A DNA stretch of 64,000 bases from Sphingosinicella flava (GTDB taxonomy: Bacteria; Pseudomonadota; Alphaproteobacteria; Sphingomonadales; Sphingomonadaceae): the NCBI RefSeq assembly GCF_016025255.1, contig NZ_CP065592.1, forward strand, positions 2,250,122 through 2,314,121, in the 5' to 3' direction. Below the pieces are notes generated by a model. That model was not told the origin of the DNA. It did not search any database and saw nothing but the letters and a program-made list of their open reading frames with translations. A program made the position numbers and the translations under genes. Below, in pieces: positions 48,391 to 59,919 of this stretch; the first letter of the stretch is position 1, and each line of letters begins with the position of its first letter.

Positions 48391-48407
<17 letters not shown>
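47202..48407 (+). CDS. HlyD-family periplasmic adaptor (membrane fusion protein)
   Basis: A 401-residue protein with an N-terminal membrane anchor (about 10-28), a lipoyl/barrel-sandwich domain (VSAPVSGEMERVPLKPGAPLVPG), a long alanine-rich coiled coil (about 100-185), and beta-barrel and membrane-proximal domains (RVPISALFRSGPDWALFV). It bridges the FtsX-type permease to an outer-membrane channel, not encoded here. Start ATG at 47202, four bases after the permease stop. Its 3' end overlaps the ppsA 3' end by 17 bp, because ppsA has been extended by a repeat. Confidence 0.88.
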
Positions 48408-50856
<2,449 letters not shown>

Positions 50857-50915
50857 GAGGCGCGTCCTTTTCGAAGGAGGCGCAGTGTCCGCGCTTGGGC
50901 GGGAGCTGTCAGTGC

Positions 50916-50925
50916 GGAATGTTAC
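50916..50925 (-). promoter_or_regulatory. Short copy of the shared motif upstream of ppsA
   Basis: GGAATGTTAC on the plus strand matches the GG(G/A)ATGTTAC core of the 18-bp motif. It is 60 bp upstream of ppsA and in the same orientation relative to that gene as the copies upstream of the CBS and Usp genes. The flanking bases differ, so it is weaker evidence. Confidence 0.45.
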
Positions 50926-52446
<1,521 letters not shown>

Positions 52447-52573
52447 TCATCTCCCTCGATCTGCAAAGCTCAGAATAAGCGCAACCTGTTCGCTCCCGGA
52501 TCCGGTTCATTACTTATTCCGGCAAAGGGGAGAGGGCGCGACGATGGGGGCGTCCGGCACAAGGGAATCGTCC

Positions 52574-53116
52574 ATGGCCTCCGATCTTCAGCAATGTCAC
52601 GGGCAGGAAGAGCTCACACGGCTGACCGCGCGTAGCGGCTTCTCGTTCGATGTGCGCCCCGTTCGCTCCGGCGACGAGGCCGCGCTCGGCCAATTCTTCA
52701 CCCATGTCGCGCACGAAGATCTCCGTTTTCGCTTCCTCACTGCGCTCAACAAGGTCGGGCCGGAATTCCTCGAGATGATGGTTGAGGTGGACCATGATCG
52801 CACCGAGAATTTTCTCGCCCTCGATCCCGCCAGCGGCACGATCATCGCCACGGCCATGGTCGCGGCCGATGAGAAGAGAGAATGCGCCGAAGTCGCTCTG
52901 TCGATCCGCGCCGACTATAAAAAGAAGGGCATTAGCTGGACCTTGCTCGAACATGCCGCCCGCTGGGCGAAGGCGCGCGGCTTTAAGTGCCTGAAATCGA
53001 TCGAGAGCCGGGAAAACCATCAGGCGATCGAGCTGGAACGGGAGATGGGATTTTGCGCCGAGGAATATCCGGGCGATTCCACCCTCATCCTGCTCCGCGC
53101 CGAGCTTAATCCATAA
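52574..53116 (+). CDS. GNAT-family N-acetyltransferase
   Basis: A 180-residue protein with the GNAT fold: FDVRPVRSGDEAALGQFF start, motif A region ALSIRADYKKKGISWTLLEHAARWAKARGF (acetyl-CoA pyrophosphate loop) and C-terminal IELEREMGFCAEEYPGD. It resembles the catalytic domain of protein lysine acetyltransferases of the Pat type that modify acyl-CoA synthetases, but lacks their nucleotide-binding domain. Two in-frame starts exist; I chose 52574, and 52544 is possible. It is divergent from the acetyl-CoA hydrolase gene and 1 bp ahead of a zinc dehydrogenase. Confidence 0.8.
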   Translation: MASDLQQCHGQEELTRLTARSGFSFDVRPVRSGDEAALGQFFTHVAHEDLRFRFLTALNKVGPEFLEMMVEVDHDRTENFLALDPASGTIIATAMVAADEKRECAEVALSIRADYKKKGISWTLLEHAARWAKARGFKCLKSIESRENHQAIELEREMGFCAEEYPGDSTLILLRAELNP

Positions 53117-53117
53117 G

Positions 53118-54113
53118 ATGAGCACCATGCGGGCGATGGAGTTACAGGCGATCGGCGGACCCCTTCGCCATGTCGAGCGGGAAGTGCCGCGACCTGGGCC
53201 AGGCGAACTTCTCATCGAGATATCGGCCTGCGGCGTTTGCCGCACCGACCTCCACATCATTGATGGGGACATAAGGGACCATCTGCCGGTCGTTCCAGGA
53301 CATGAGATTGTCGGCCGGATCGTTGAAAAGGGGCCGGACACGCCGGGCGTGTCGATCGGAGACCGCGTCGGCGTGCCCTGGCTCGGCCGCACATGCGGGC
53401 AGTGTCGTTATTGCCGTGCGGGCCAGGAAAATCTCTGCGACGATCCCCTCTTCACCGGCTTCAACCGGAACGGAGGGTTTGCCAGCCATTGCATCGCAAA
53501 TACCGCTTTCTGCTTTTCGATACCCGGCCAGTTTTCCGATGCCGAAGCGACGCCCCTGCTTTGCGCCGGCCTGATCGGCTACCGCTCCCTACGCCTGGCA
53601 GGGAACCCCCGTCGCCTTGGCCTCTACGGCTTCGGTGCCGCCGCGCACATCCTGACGCAGGTGGCGCTCTGGCAAGGGCGGGAAGTCTATGCATTCACCC
53701 GGCCCGGCGACACGGATGGCCAGACCTTCGCGCGTGCGCTCGGCTGCGTCTGGGCGGGCGGATCGGACCAGGCGGCGCCGCAGGAACTGGATGCCGCCAT
53801 CATCTTCGCGCCGGTGGGGGCGCTCGTGCCCCTCGCACTTCGCGCCGTCCACAAGGGCGGCAGGCTCGTCTGCGGCGGCATCCACATGAGCGATATTCCG
53901 GCTTTTCCTTATGCCGACCTTTGGGGCGAGCGCGCGCTTCTGTCCGTCGCCAACCTCACTCGAGCCGATGGCGAAGAGTTTTTGCGGATCGCGGCAGAAA
54001 TTCCGGTGGAGACGCGCACTCATGATTTCCCGCTCGAACAGGCGAATGAGGCCGTTGCGGCGGTGAGGGCAGGCGCGCTCCAGGGTGCCGCCGTCCTCAT
54101 TCCCCCCTCTTAA
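53118..54113 (+). CDS. Zinc-dependent alcohol dehydrogenase
   Basis: A 331-residue medium-chain dehydrogenase. Catalytic zinc ligands are in CGVCRTDLHIIDGD (Cys) and PGHEIVGRI (His-Glu). Structural zinc ligands form CGQCRYCRAGQENLC, all four Cys present. The nucleotide-binding loop is GLYGFGAAAHI. It oxidises or reduces an alcohol/aldehyde pair with NAD(P)H; the substrate is unknown. It is coupled to the GNAT gene (1-bp gap). A possible role is redox balancing under low oxygen. Confidence 0.9.
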   Translation: MSTMRAMELQAIGGPLRHVEREVPRPGPGELLIEISACGVCRTDLHIIDGDIRDHLPVVPGHEIVGRIVEKGPDTPGVSIGDRVGVPWLGRTCGQCRYCRAGQENLCDDPLFTGFNRNGGFASHCIANTAFCFSIPGQFSDAEATPLLCAGLIGYRSLRLAGNPRRLGLYGFGAAAHILTQVALWQGREVYAFTRPGDTDGQTFARALGCVWAGGSDQAAPQELDAAIIFAPVGALVPLALRAVHKGGRLVCGGIHMSDIPAFPYADLWGERALLSVANLTRADGEEFLRIAAEIPVETRTHDFPLEQANEAVAAVRAGALQGAAVLIPPS

Positions 54114-54199
54114 GGGACATTCCGTATCCAGGAATGGAGGCCTGCGCGATAGCTTGATGGCTGCCCGTTTCGAGGAGGTGGCGAGAATGGCAGGAGACG

Positions 54200-55141
54200 A
54201 TGGCCAGTGATACCGGCAGCCTAAGTCCGAAGCGCCGGGCGGACACCGAGCAGGAGGGTAGCCGTGCCCTGCACCGCATCGTCGTCGCCATCGATCTTGG
54301 CGAACATTCCGGCAAAGCGTTGGCGAGGGGGTGCCGGATTGCGGCACAAAGAGGCGCGAGTCTTCGGATCATCCACGCCGCGCCGGGGCCGCTCGATCTT
54401 TCCGAGCAGGCCGCGCTTCGCGTCGATATCCGCAAGCAGGTGCATCAGATCGCGGAGCGCCTTTCCGATCCCGAAATCGATTTTTCCCTCCATATCCCCG
54501 AAGGCCGTCCGGAGGAGGCGATCGCCCAGGAAGCCGAGCGGATTGGGGCAGACCTCGTCATCGTCGGCGGGCATGGCGAACCGCGCTTTCGCGACGCGAT
54601 TTTCGGCATTACCGCCAGCCATGTTCTCCAGCGCTTGGCCGTCCCGCTTCTAGTCGCGCAGGGAGAAAATGCGGGCGATTATAAGAGGGTGATGGCCGCG
54701 TCGGACGACGCTGCCTTCGCGGCCGACCTCGTTCGCGTCGCAAGCCAGATCGCGCCTGGCGCAGACATGCACGTCGTTCAGGCGGTGAACCCTCGCGGCC
54801 TGGCTCTGTTTGAGAGCGATGCGGCGATCGCAAAGCGGCGCCACGGCAGGGAGCACGCGTTGCAGCAAACCCTTGCCGCGGCGCTCGCGTCCGAGCCTGT
54901 AGCAGAGCATCTCTTTACCAGCGTCGAGGAAGGCGACCCGATGGCCGTCATCGAGCATTGCTCCGATCGCCTGCGGCCGGACCTCATCGCCATGGGAACC
55001 CATGGCTGCATGGGCATGGAGCGGCTGATCCAGGACAGCTTCGCCGAATATATGCTCCTTTGGGCCAGCTTCGACGTGCTAATAGTGCCAGTGGGCTTAC
55101 CCTCCGATCATCCAACCGGGACGAGGAGTGAGGCGGCCTAA
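54200..55141 (+). CDS. Tandem-domain universal stress protein
   Basis: A 313-residue protein with two UspA domains: the first starting RIVVAIDLGEHSGKAL and containing VIVGGHGEPRFRDAIFG, the second starting KRVMAASDDAAFAA with LIAMGTHGCMGMERLI. Domain 1 keeps the V-GGHG loop, and domain 2 keeps GTHG-x2-G, consistent with nucleotide binding. The ATG at 54200 has AGGAGACG upstream. It converges with the neighbouring Usp gene, overlapping its stop by 4 bp. Confidence 0.88.
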   Translation: MASDTGSLSPKRRADTEQEGSRALHRIVVAIDLGEHSGKALARGCRIAAQRGASLRIIHAAPGPLDLSEQAALRVDIRKQVHQIAERLSDPEIDFSLHIPEGRPEEAIAQEAERIGADLVIVGGHGEPRFRDAIFGITASHVLQRLAVPLLVAQGENAGDYKRVMAASDDAAFAADLVRVASQIAPGADMHVVQAVNPRGLALFESDAAIAKRRHGREHALQQTLAAALASEPVAEHLFTSVEEGDPMAVIEHCSDRLRPDLIAMGTHGCMGMERLIQDSFAEYMLLWASFDVLIVPVGLPSDHPTGTRSEAA

Positions 55142-55947
55142 TGGGCGAGCAGCAGTGGCACCTCACACTCGCACAGCAGATCGGCCGTGACGCCGCCCAG
55201 AAGAAATTCGCGCAGGCGTGAATGGCCGAACGCGCCCATGACGATCAGGCCCGCGCCGATTTCCGCCGCGGCGCTCCGCAAGGCAGCGGCAATGTCTCCC
55301 CGATCCGCCTGGCGTTCGACGATGCAAACATGCACGTCGTGGCGCGACAAATAGCGGGCGGCGAGATCGCGCGGATAAAGACGCTCTTTCTCCTCCACTT
55401 CCACCAGATGCACGTCCGAGGCCCTCTGGAGCAAAGGAAGGGCGCCGCGAAGGGCGGCAGCGCCTTCGGGTGAACCGTTCCAGGCGATGATCACCGGCTT
55501 TCCGGCGTCGAAGCCCAGCTGCGCCCCCGGAATGGCGAGAACGGGCGCCCTCGCGCTCATCGCGACGGCGGCGGCGATGGGGCGCGGCTCATCCTGAAAC
55601 AGCGCACGGTCAGCCCGGGTGATCACGACCACGTCCGAAAGCATCGAATAGCGGATGAGCGCGGTCGACAGGAGTTCGTCGCGATGAACCCAGTCCCAGC
55701 TCACCCCTTCGCCGTGAAGGCGGTCTTCGATGCGATGCTGGAGCGCCAGCCGGATGTCTCGGATCTTCGTCGAGAATTCCTCCGGCATCGCCGCGGCGAC
55801 CAGCGGGTCGGTAATGAGATAGTCTTCGAAAGGCGTCGCATGGAGGCAGGTGATGTGCCCGCCAAAGGCCCGGGTGAGATCGAGCGCCGCCTGGAAGCGG
55901 CTTTCAAAGCCGGTGTCGTCATAGACGTGCAGCAGGATCGATCTCAT
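55138..55947 (-). CDS. Universal stress protein, two-domain
   Basis: A 269-residue protein with two UspA-like domains. The first (residues 1-135) begins RSILLHVYDDTGFESRF; the second begins KPVIIAWNGSPEGAAAL and contains LIVMGAFGHSRLREFLLGG with G-2x-G-9x-G-like spacing. It is closely similar in layout to the Usp at 58527 (both end EVPLLLAH/EIPLLLAH), so they are paralogues. Its start overlaps the FixJ-like gene 3' end by 29 bp, indicating co-transcription with the fixLJ pair. Confidence 0.88.
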   Translation of the reverse strand: MRSILLHVYDDTGFESRFQAALDLTRAFGGHITCLHATPFEDYLITDPLVAAAMPEEFSTKIRDIRLALQHRIEDRLHGEGVSWDWVHRDELLSTALIRYSMLSDVVVITRADRALFQDEPRPIAAAVAMSARAPVLAIPGAQLGFDAGKPVIIAWNGSPEGAAALRGALPLLQRASDVHLVEVEEKERLYPRDLAARYLSRHDVHVCIVERQADRGDIAAALRSAAAEIGAGLIVMGAFGHSRLREFLLGGVTADLLCECEVPLLLAH

Positions 55948-56599
55948 TTTCTCCTCCGGCAGGCATGATGGGATCAGGCCCCAGCGGCCGATCCTCCCCC
56001 AGCCCAGCCGCGAAGGCGATGCGTAACGCTTCCGATAGGCTGGCGACTTTCAGCTTGGTCATGACGTTCGCACGATGGATTTCGACGGTGCGCGGACTGA
56101 TACTGAGATCGTAGCCGATCGTCTTGTTGGGCAGTCCCCGTGCTAGACCTTCCAGCACGTCGCGCTCGCGCGGCGTCAAGGCGTGCAGCATGATTTCGGC
56201 TTCCGACGCGCGCGCCTTCGCCTTGTCAGACCTCTCGAGGCGGTCGAAGCCATGCTCCACCGCCTGTAGGAGTGTCGCGCGTTCGAACGGCTTTTCGATG
56301 AAGTCGCTGGCGCCGAGCTTCATGGCCTGAACGGCGACCGAGACATCGCCATGGCCGGTCATCACGATCACCGGGAAAAGCGTTCCGCGATCCCGAAGAG
56401 CGTGCTGAACCTCTATACCGTCCACGCCGGGCATGCGAACGTCGAGCAGGATACAGCCGGGAGGCAGATCGCGCACCCTCAGGAATTCGGGGCCCGAGGC
56501 ATAAGTCTTCACGACATAACCCGATGTCTTCAGCATGAAGCTCGCGGAGCGGCGGATTGCCTCGTCATCATCGACGAGATGCACGACGCGGTCAGCCAT
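55919..56599 (-). CDS. fixJ: FixJ-like LuxR-family response regulator
   Basis: A 226-residue response regulator. The receiver domain (1-125) has phospho-acceptor Asp53 in LLDVRMPG, Thr81 in VIVMTGHGD and Lys103 in FIEKPF. The C-terminal LuxR helix-turn-helix is LTPRERDVLEGLARGLPNKTIGYDLSISPRTVEIHRANVMTKL. This matches FixJ/TodT-type regulators. The tail after residue 205 is an extra low-complexity extension that reaches into the Usp gene. It overlaps the kinase gene by 8 bp. It is likely the regulator that binds the shared 18-bp motif, but that is inference. Confidence 0.9.
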   Translation of the reverse strand: MADRVVHLVDDDEAIRRSASFMLKTSGYVVKTYASGPEFLRVRDLPPGCILLDVRMPGVDGIEVQHALRDRGTLFPVIVMTGHGDVSVAVQAMKLGASDFIEKPFERATLLQAVEHGFDRLERSDKAKARASEAEIMLHALTPRERDVLEGLARGLPNKTIGYDLSISPRTVEIHRANVMTKLKVASLSEALRIAFAAGLGEDRPLGPDPIMPAGGENEIDPAARL

Positions 56600-57776
56600 C
56601 TTTCACTCCCGCATTGACCAGGGTGAAGTTGAAGGCGGTGCCGCCAAGCCGAGACGGCTCTGCCCAAATCCGCCCCTCATGGCCACGGACGATCGTCTGG
56701 CAGATGGAGAGGCCGAGTCCCATGCCCGTTGCCTTGGTGCTGATGAAGGGATGGAACAGCTTAGCCGCAATGTCGCCGTCGAGACCCGGACCGCTGTCGG
56801 AAACCGAAACGCGCACGAAGCCGTGAGCATCTTGCGCGGATCTAATCTTCAGGATTTTCGTCCGGCTCCCCTCCATCGCCTCCATGGCATTGCGCATCAG
56901 GTTGAACAGAACTTGCTGGATCTGGATGCGGTCGACGAGGACCGCGTCCGCATCCTGGTCAAGGCTGATCTCCACTTCCACGCCGCGCTCACGCGCGCTG
57001 ACGAGGGCCATGGCACTTGCCTCGTTGATGAGGCGGCTGAGGCTTTCGACGCGCCGTTCCGGCTGCCCTCCTGAAATGAAGTCGCGCAGCCGCCGCACGA
57101 TCTGTCCGGCGCGGATCGACTGCTGAGCGCAGTCCGCCAACGCCTCCTGCACGATGGCCAGAGTGGCCGGGTCAGGGGATTTCAGAAGCTCGCGGGCCGT
57201 CTCCGTATAATTTGCGATGGCGGTGAGGGGCTGGTTGAGTTCGTGCGCGATCGAGGTTGCGAGGGTTCCCATCGTCGTGACCCGCGACACATGGGCCAGT
57301 TCGGATTGCAGCCGGTGGAGCTGCCGTTCCGTTTCCTGGCGTTCCGACAGGTCGTGGATGAAGCCGGTAAAGACCCGGTCCTCGCCAAGCCGCGCCTCGC
57401 CGATATGGAGATCGATGGGAAACGTCGTTCCATCGCGGCGCCGCGCGGTGGTGACGCGGCCGATGCCGATGATCTTGGGCTGTCCCGTTTCATAATAGCG
57501 GCGGAGATAGCCGTCGTGCCGCTCCCGATCGGGCGACGGCATGAGCCTGCTGACATTTTCGCCGAGAAGCTCGGCTTCCCTGTAGCCGAACATCTTTTCC
57601 GCCGCCGCGCTGAAGGAAATGATGAGCCCGCGTTCGTCGATGACCACCATCGCGTCAGGCACCGCGTCGAGGATCGATCGCAGATGCTCCTCGCGCGCGA
57701 AGGGCTGGGGCGCCTCCACGCGCTTGCCCTTCGCCACGATCTCGCGCTTCGCATGCATTTCGCACCCATTTTGCAC
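56592..57776 (-). CDS. fixL: FixL-like heme-PAS oxygen-sensor histidine kinase
   Basis: The 394-residue sensor has a PAS domain (about 28-145) very like the heme PAS of rhizobial FixL: SFSAAAEKMFGYREAELLGENVSRLMP, RERHDGYLRRY with His87 at the position of the proximal heme ligand, and IIGIGRVTTARRRDG with Arg107 at the position of the oxygen-gating Arg. The kinase part has phospho-acceptor His178 in ATSIAHELNQPL, an N box LFNLMRNAMEAMEG, and GLGLSICQTIV. No membrane segment is present, as in soluble FixL. It should autophosphorylate when heme loses oxygen and phosphorylate the adjacent FixJ-like protein. Confidence 0.92.
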   Translation of the reverse strand: MQNGCEMHAKREIVAKGKRVEAPQPFAREEHLRSILDAVPDAMVVIDERGLIISFSAAAEKMFGYREAELLGENVSRLMPSPDRERHDGYLRRYYETGQPKIIGIGRVTTARRRDGTTFPIDLHIGEARLGEDRVFTGFIHDLSERQETERQLHRLQSELAHVSRVTTMGTLATSIAHELNQPLTAIANYTETARELLKSPDPATLAIVQEALADCAQQSIRAGQIVRRLRDFISGGQPERRVESLSRLINEASAMALVSARERGVEVEISLDQDADAVLVDRIQIQQVLFNLMRNAMEAMEGSRTKILKIRSAQDAHGFVRVSVSDSGPGLDGDIAAKLFHPFISTKATGMGLGLSICQTIVRGHEGRIWAEPSRLGGTAFNFTLVNAGVKDG

Positions 57777-57862
57777 GGGAGGGCCCGGGAGCCCTGCATA
57801 AGGGATACTCCTGATTCAACGATCTGTCGCCTTGGTACATTCACCCAAAATGAGAGGTGGCC

Positions 57863-58432
57863 ATGGCGCACATCCTGCTGATCGATGCACATCCCGACAA
57901 AAAGGAAGGACATCTCGTCCACGCGCTGGCGGATGCCTACGAGGAGGGTGCGTCAGAGGATAACGACGTGCGCCGCATCAACGTTTCCGACCTTCGTTTC
58001 CCAATCCTCCACTCGCCGGAGGACTGGCTGCACCGGAAGCCGCCCGTTGCGATCAGGGAGGCGCAGCAAGACATTCTCTGGGCCGATCACCTGGCCTTCT
58101 TCTATCCCCTGTGGCTCGGCGACATGCCTGCGCTCCTCAAGGGCTTTCTCGAGCAGGTGGCGCGGCCTGGCTTCGCAATCGACATGTCCAAAGGATTTCC
58201 CAGGAAGCTCCTCACGGGGCGCTCCGCCCGGATCGTCGTCACCATGGGCATGCCGGCCTTGTTCTACCGGCTCGTCTATCGTGCCCACAGCCTGAAGAGC
58301 CTGAAGCGGAACATCCTGAACTTTGCAGGGATTACGCCCGTCCGTGCGACCGTGGTCGGCGGCGTTGATAGCGAGACCGCGCGTCATCGCGCGCTTGCGG
58401 AGATGGCGGTGCTCGGACGGCGCGGCAGATAG
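57863..58432 (+). CDS. NAD(P)H:quinone reductase-like flavoprotein
   Basis: A 189-residue flavodoxin-fold protein of the NQO/KefF family: MAHILLIDAHPDKKEGHLVHALADAY (FMN/FAD phosphate site), LAFFYPLWLGDMPALLKGFLEQV (isoalloxazine contact) and a late MGMPALFYRLVYRAHSLKSLKRNIL region. It probably reduces quinones by two electrons, protecting from redox cycling or modulating a KefC-type channel. The ATG at 57863 follows GAGAGG. It diverges from fixL (86-bp shared region) and precedes a Usp gene with the 18-bp motif. Confidence 0.86.
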   Translation: MAHILLIDAHPDKKEGHLVHALADAYEEGASEDNDVRRINVSDLRFPILHSPEDWLHRKPPVAIREAQQDILWADHLAFFYPLWLGDMPALLKGFLEQVARPGFAIDMSKGFPRKLLTGRSARIVVTMGMPALFYRLVYRAHSLKSLKRNILNFAGITPVRATVVGGVDSETARHRALAEMAVLGRRGR

Positions 58433-58452
58433 AGGTAAGACCATCCCACGGC

Positions 58453-58470
58453 ATCCGTAACATCCCGGAT
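58453..58470 (+). promoter_or_regulatory. 18-bp motif, copy 2 (upstream of Usp gene)
   Basis: ATCCGTAACATCCCGGAT is the exact reverse complement of the copy at 44031-44048. It is 56 bp upstream of the Usp start at 58527, and its orientation to that gene is the same as for the CBS gene and PEP synthase copies. An 18-bp perfect match in two promoter regions 14 kb apart is unlikely by chance. Confidence 0.75.
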
Positions 58471-58526
58471 ATTCGCTCCACCCGCCTTCCATCATCCTCG
58501 GGTGATCGCAGTCAAGGAGCGCTTCG

Positions 58527-59330
58527 ATGAAAAACGTTCTCGTTCTCATCCATGACGATGCCGGACAGGAAGCCCGGCTCCAGGCGGCGCTCGACCTGAC
58601 GAGGGCACTCGGCGGCCACCTGACCTGCCTCGATGTCGTTCAATTGCCCATGCTGGTCGGCGACTTTTTCAGCGCCGAAGGCTATGCCGTCATGCTGGAG
58701 GACAATGAAGCGCGGGAGGCCGGCAACAGGGACCGGATCATGCAGCATCTCTCCGGCGAGGACGTCGCCTGGGACATGTGCAAGAGCACAGGCGAGATCG
58801 GCGATTGCATCGAGGCCTCCGCCGGTCTTTCCGACATCGTGGTCGCGAACACCCGCCTAGAGGACGTCACGTCCCCTCAAATGGCAAGCATCGTCTCCTC
58901 TCTCGTGCTCCGTCTTCATAAGCCGGTACTGGCCATCCCCCAGGATTGGCGGCGGCTCGATCTTGCCGGCAACGTCCTTATCGCCTGGGACGGATCCGTC
59001 CCGGCAATGGCCGCCTTGACCGGATCGATCCCGCTCCTGAAGCTTGCCGGTTCCGTTCACCTCGTCCAGGTCGGCGAACCCGCCTGCGCCGCCACGATCG
59101 AGGAAGCGGCGGTCTATCTCTCCCGCCACGACATCGAGCCGGAGGTGAAGGAGATAAAAGGGGAGGACGTGCGGCCGGACGACATCGTCGCCGAGCAGGC
59201 CCGCAGGCTCAATGCGGCCTATCTTGTCATGGGCGCTTATGGTCATTCCCATGTTCGGGAGGCTATTTTCGGCGGCGTCACGCACCGGATGCTGGACCGG
59301 GCGGAGATCCCGCTTCTCCTCGCGCATTGA
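58527..59330 (+). CDS. Universal stress protein, two-domain
   Basis: A 267-residue paralogue of the Usp at 55138. The first domain begins KNVLVLIHDDAGQEARLQAALDLTRALGGHLTCLD. The second domain begins GNVLIAWDGSVPAMAALTGS and carries LVMGAYGHSHVREAIFGGVTHRML with the nucleotide loop. The ATG follows GGAGCGCTTCG. It has the 18-bp motif upstream, so it is the clearest candidate target of the putative regulator. Confidence 0.9.
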   Translation: MKNVLVLIHDDAGQEARLQAALDLTRALGGHLTCLDVVQLPMLVGDFFSAEGYAVMLEDNEAREAGNRDRIMQHLSGEDVAWDMCKSTGEIGDCIEASAGLSDIVVANTRLEDVTSPQMASIVSSLVLRLHKPVLAIPQDWRRLDLAGNVLIAWDGSVPAMAALTGSIPLLKLAGSVHLVQVGEPACAATIEEAAVYLSRHDIEPEVKEIKGEDVRPDDIVAEQARRLNAAYLVMGAYGHSHVREAIFGGVTHRMLDRAEIPLLLAH

Positions 59331-59434
59331 CAGCGCCGACGGGATGAAAGTCCGACGAGCAGCTTAGTCAGATATCAGCGTGATAAGGACATTTACGGGC
59401 ATCGGGTCGCCTCCCCGGAGGCTAATTTCATCGC

Positions 59435-59905
59435 ATGGTGCACCGTTCGGCAGATGCGGAAATGTTGACGACCGGCAGCTGCTGTCCGGAGGCCAGATTC
59501 AGAACCTCATCGGGCAGCTGGATCCGCCTTAAGGACTTTCGAGGACAGAAGCTCATCCTCTTCTTCTGCCCGGCCGACGAAGCGGAATGCGTCTCCGAAA
59601 TTGAGGATTTCGCGCTCCTTGCTCGGTCGTTCAGCCGGTGCGGAGCCTGGATAATGGGCGTGCTGCCAAACCGAGTGGGGGCGAGGCGGCTCATGCAGGG
59701 GAGCGACATCAAGCTCGTCGAAGATGCCGAAAGGTCGGCGTCCACATGTTTCTCGGTCTGGCTGAATGGCGGCGCTCCGGCGCGCGGTACGGCGCCTGCC
59801 ACCTTCTTCTACGATCGCGACGGACGGCTCTGCCACATCTGGCGCAACGCGCCGCTCTCCGGTCATGCCTCAAAGGTGCTGGAAGCTGCGGAGAGCTTCA
59901 AATGA
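59435..59905 (+). CDS. Peroxiredoxin-like thioredoxin-fold protein
   Basis: A 156-residue protein with the AhpC-TSA/Bcp pattern: FRTSSGSWIRLKDFRGQKLILFFCPADEAECVSEIEDFA, which aligns with the PrxQ segment containing P-x3-T-x2-C. The catalytic-type Cys is in EAEC, but the usual Thr is replaced. A second Cys pair near the start (SCCPE) and an RLCHIW near the end are present. It may be a divergent thiol peroxidase or disulfide protein. Start ATG at 59435; 14 bp before the GH1-like gene. Confidence 0.75.
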   Translation: MVHRSADAEMLTTGSCCPEARFRTSSGSWIRLKDFRGQKLILFFCPADEAECVSEIEDFALLARSFSRCGAWIMGVLPNRVGARRLMQGSDIKLVEDAERSASTCFSVWLNGGAPARGTAPATFFYDRDGRLCHIWRNAPLSGHASKVLEAAESFK

Positions 59906-59919
59906 GGTGGTCCTGCTAA

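Noticed and set aside
57820-57850. Possible motif copy between fixL and the quinone reductase gene (GGTACATTCACCC)
   Set aside because: It needs an insertion and a deletion to match GTAACATTCC; too weak to call.
59384-59400. Possible further copy of the 18-bp motif (GGACATTTACGGG)
   Set aside because: Only the outer bases match and the orientation to the downstream gene is opposite.
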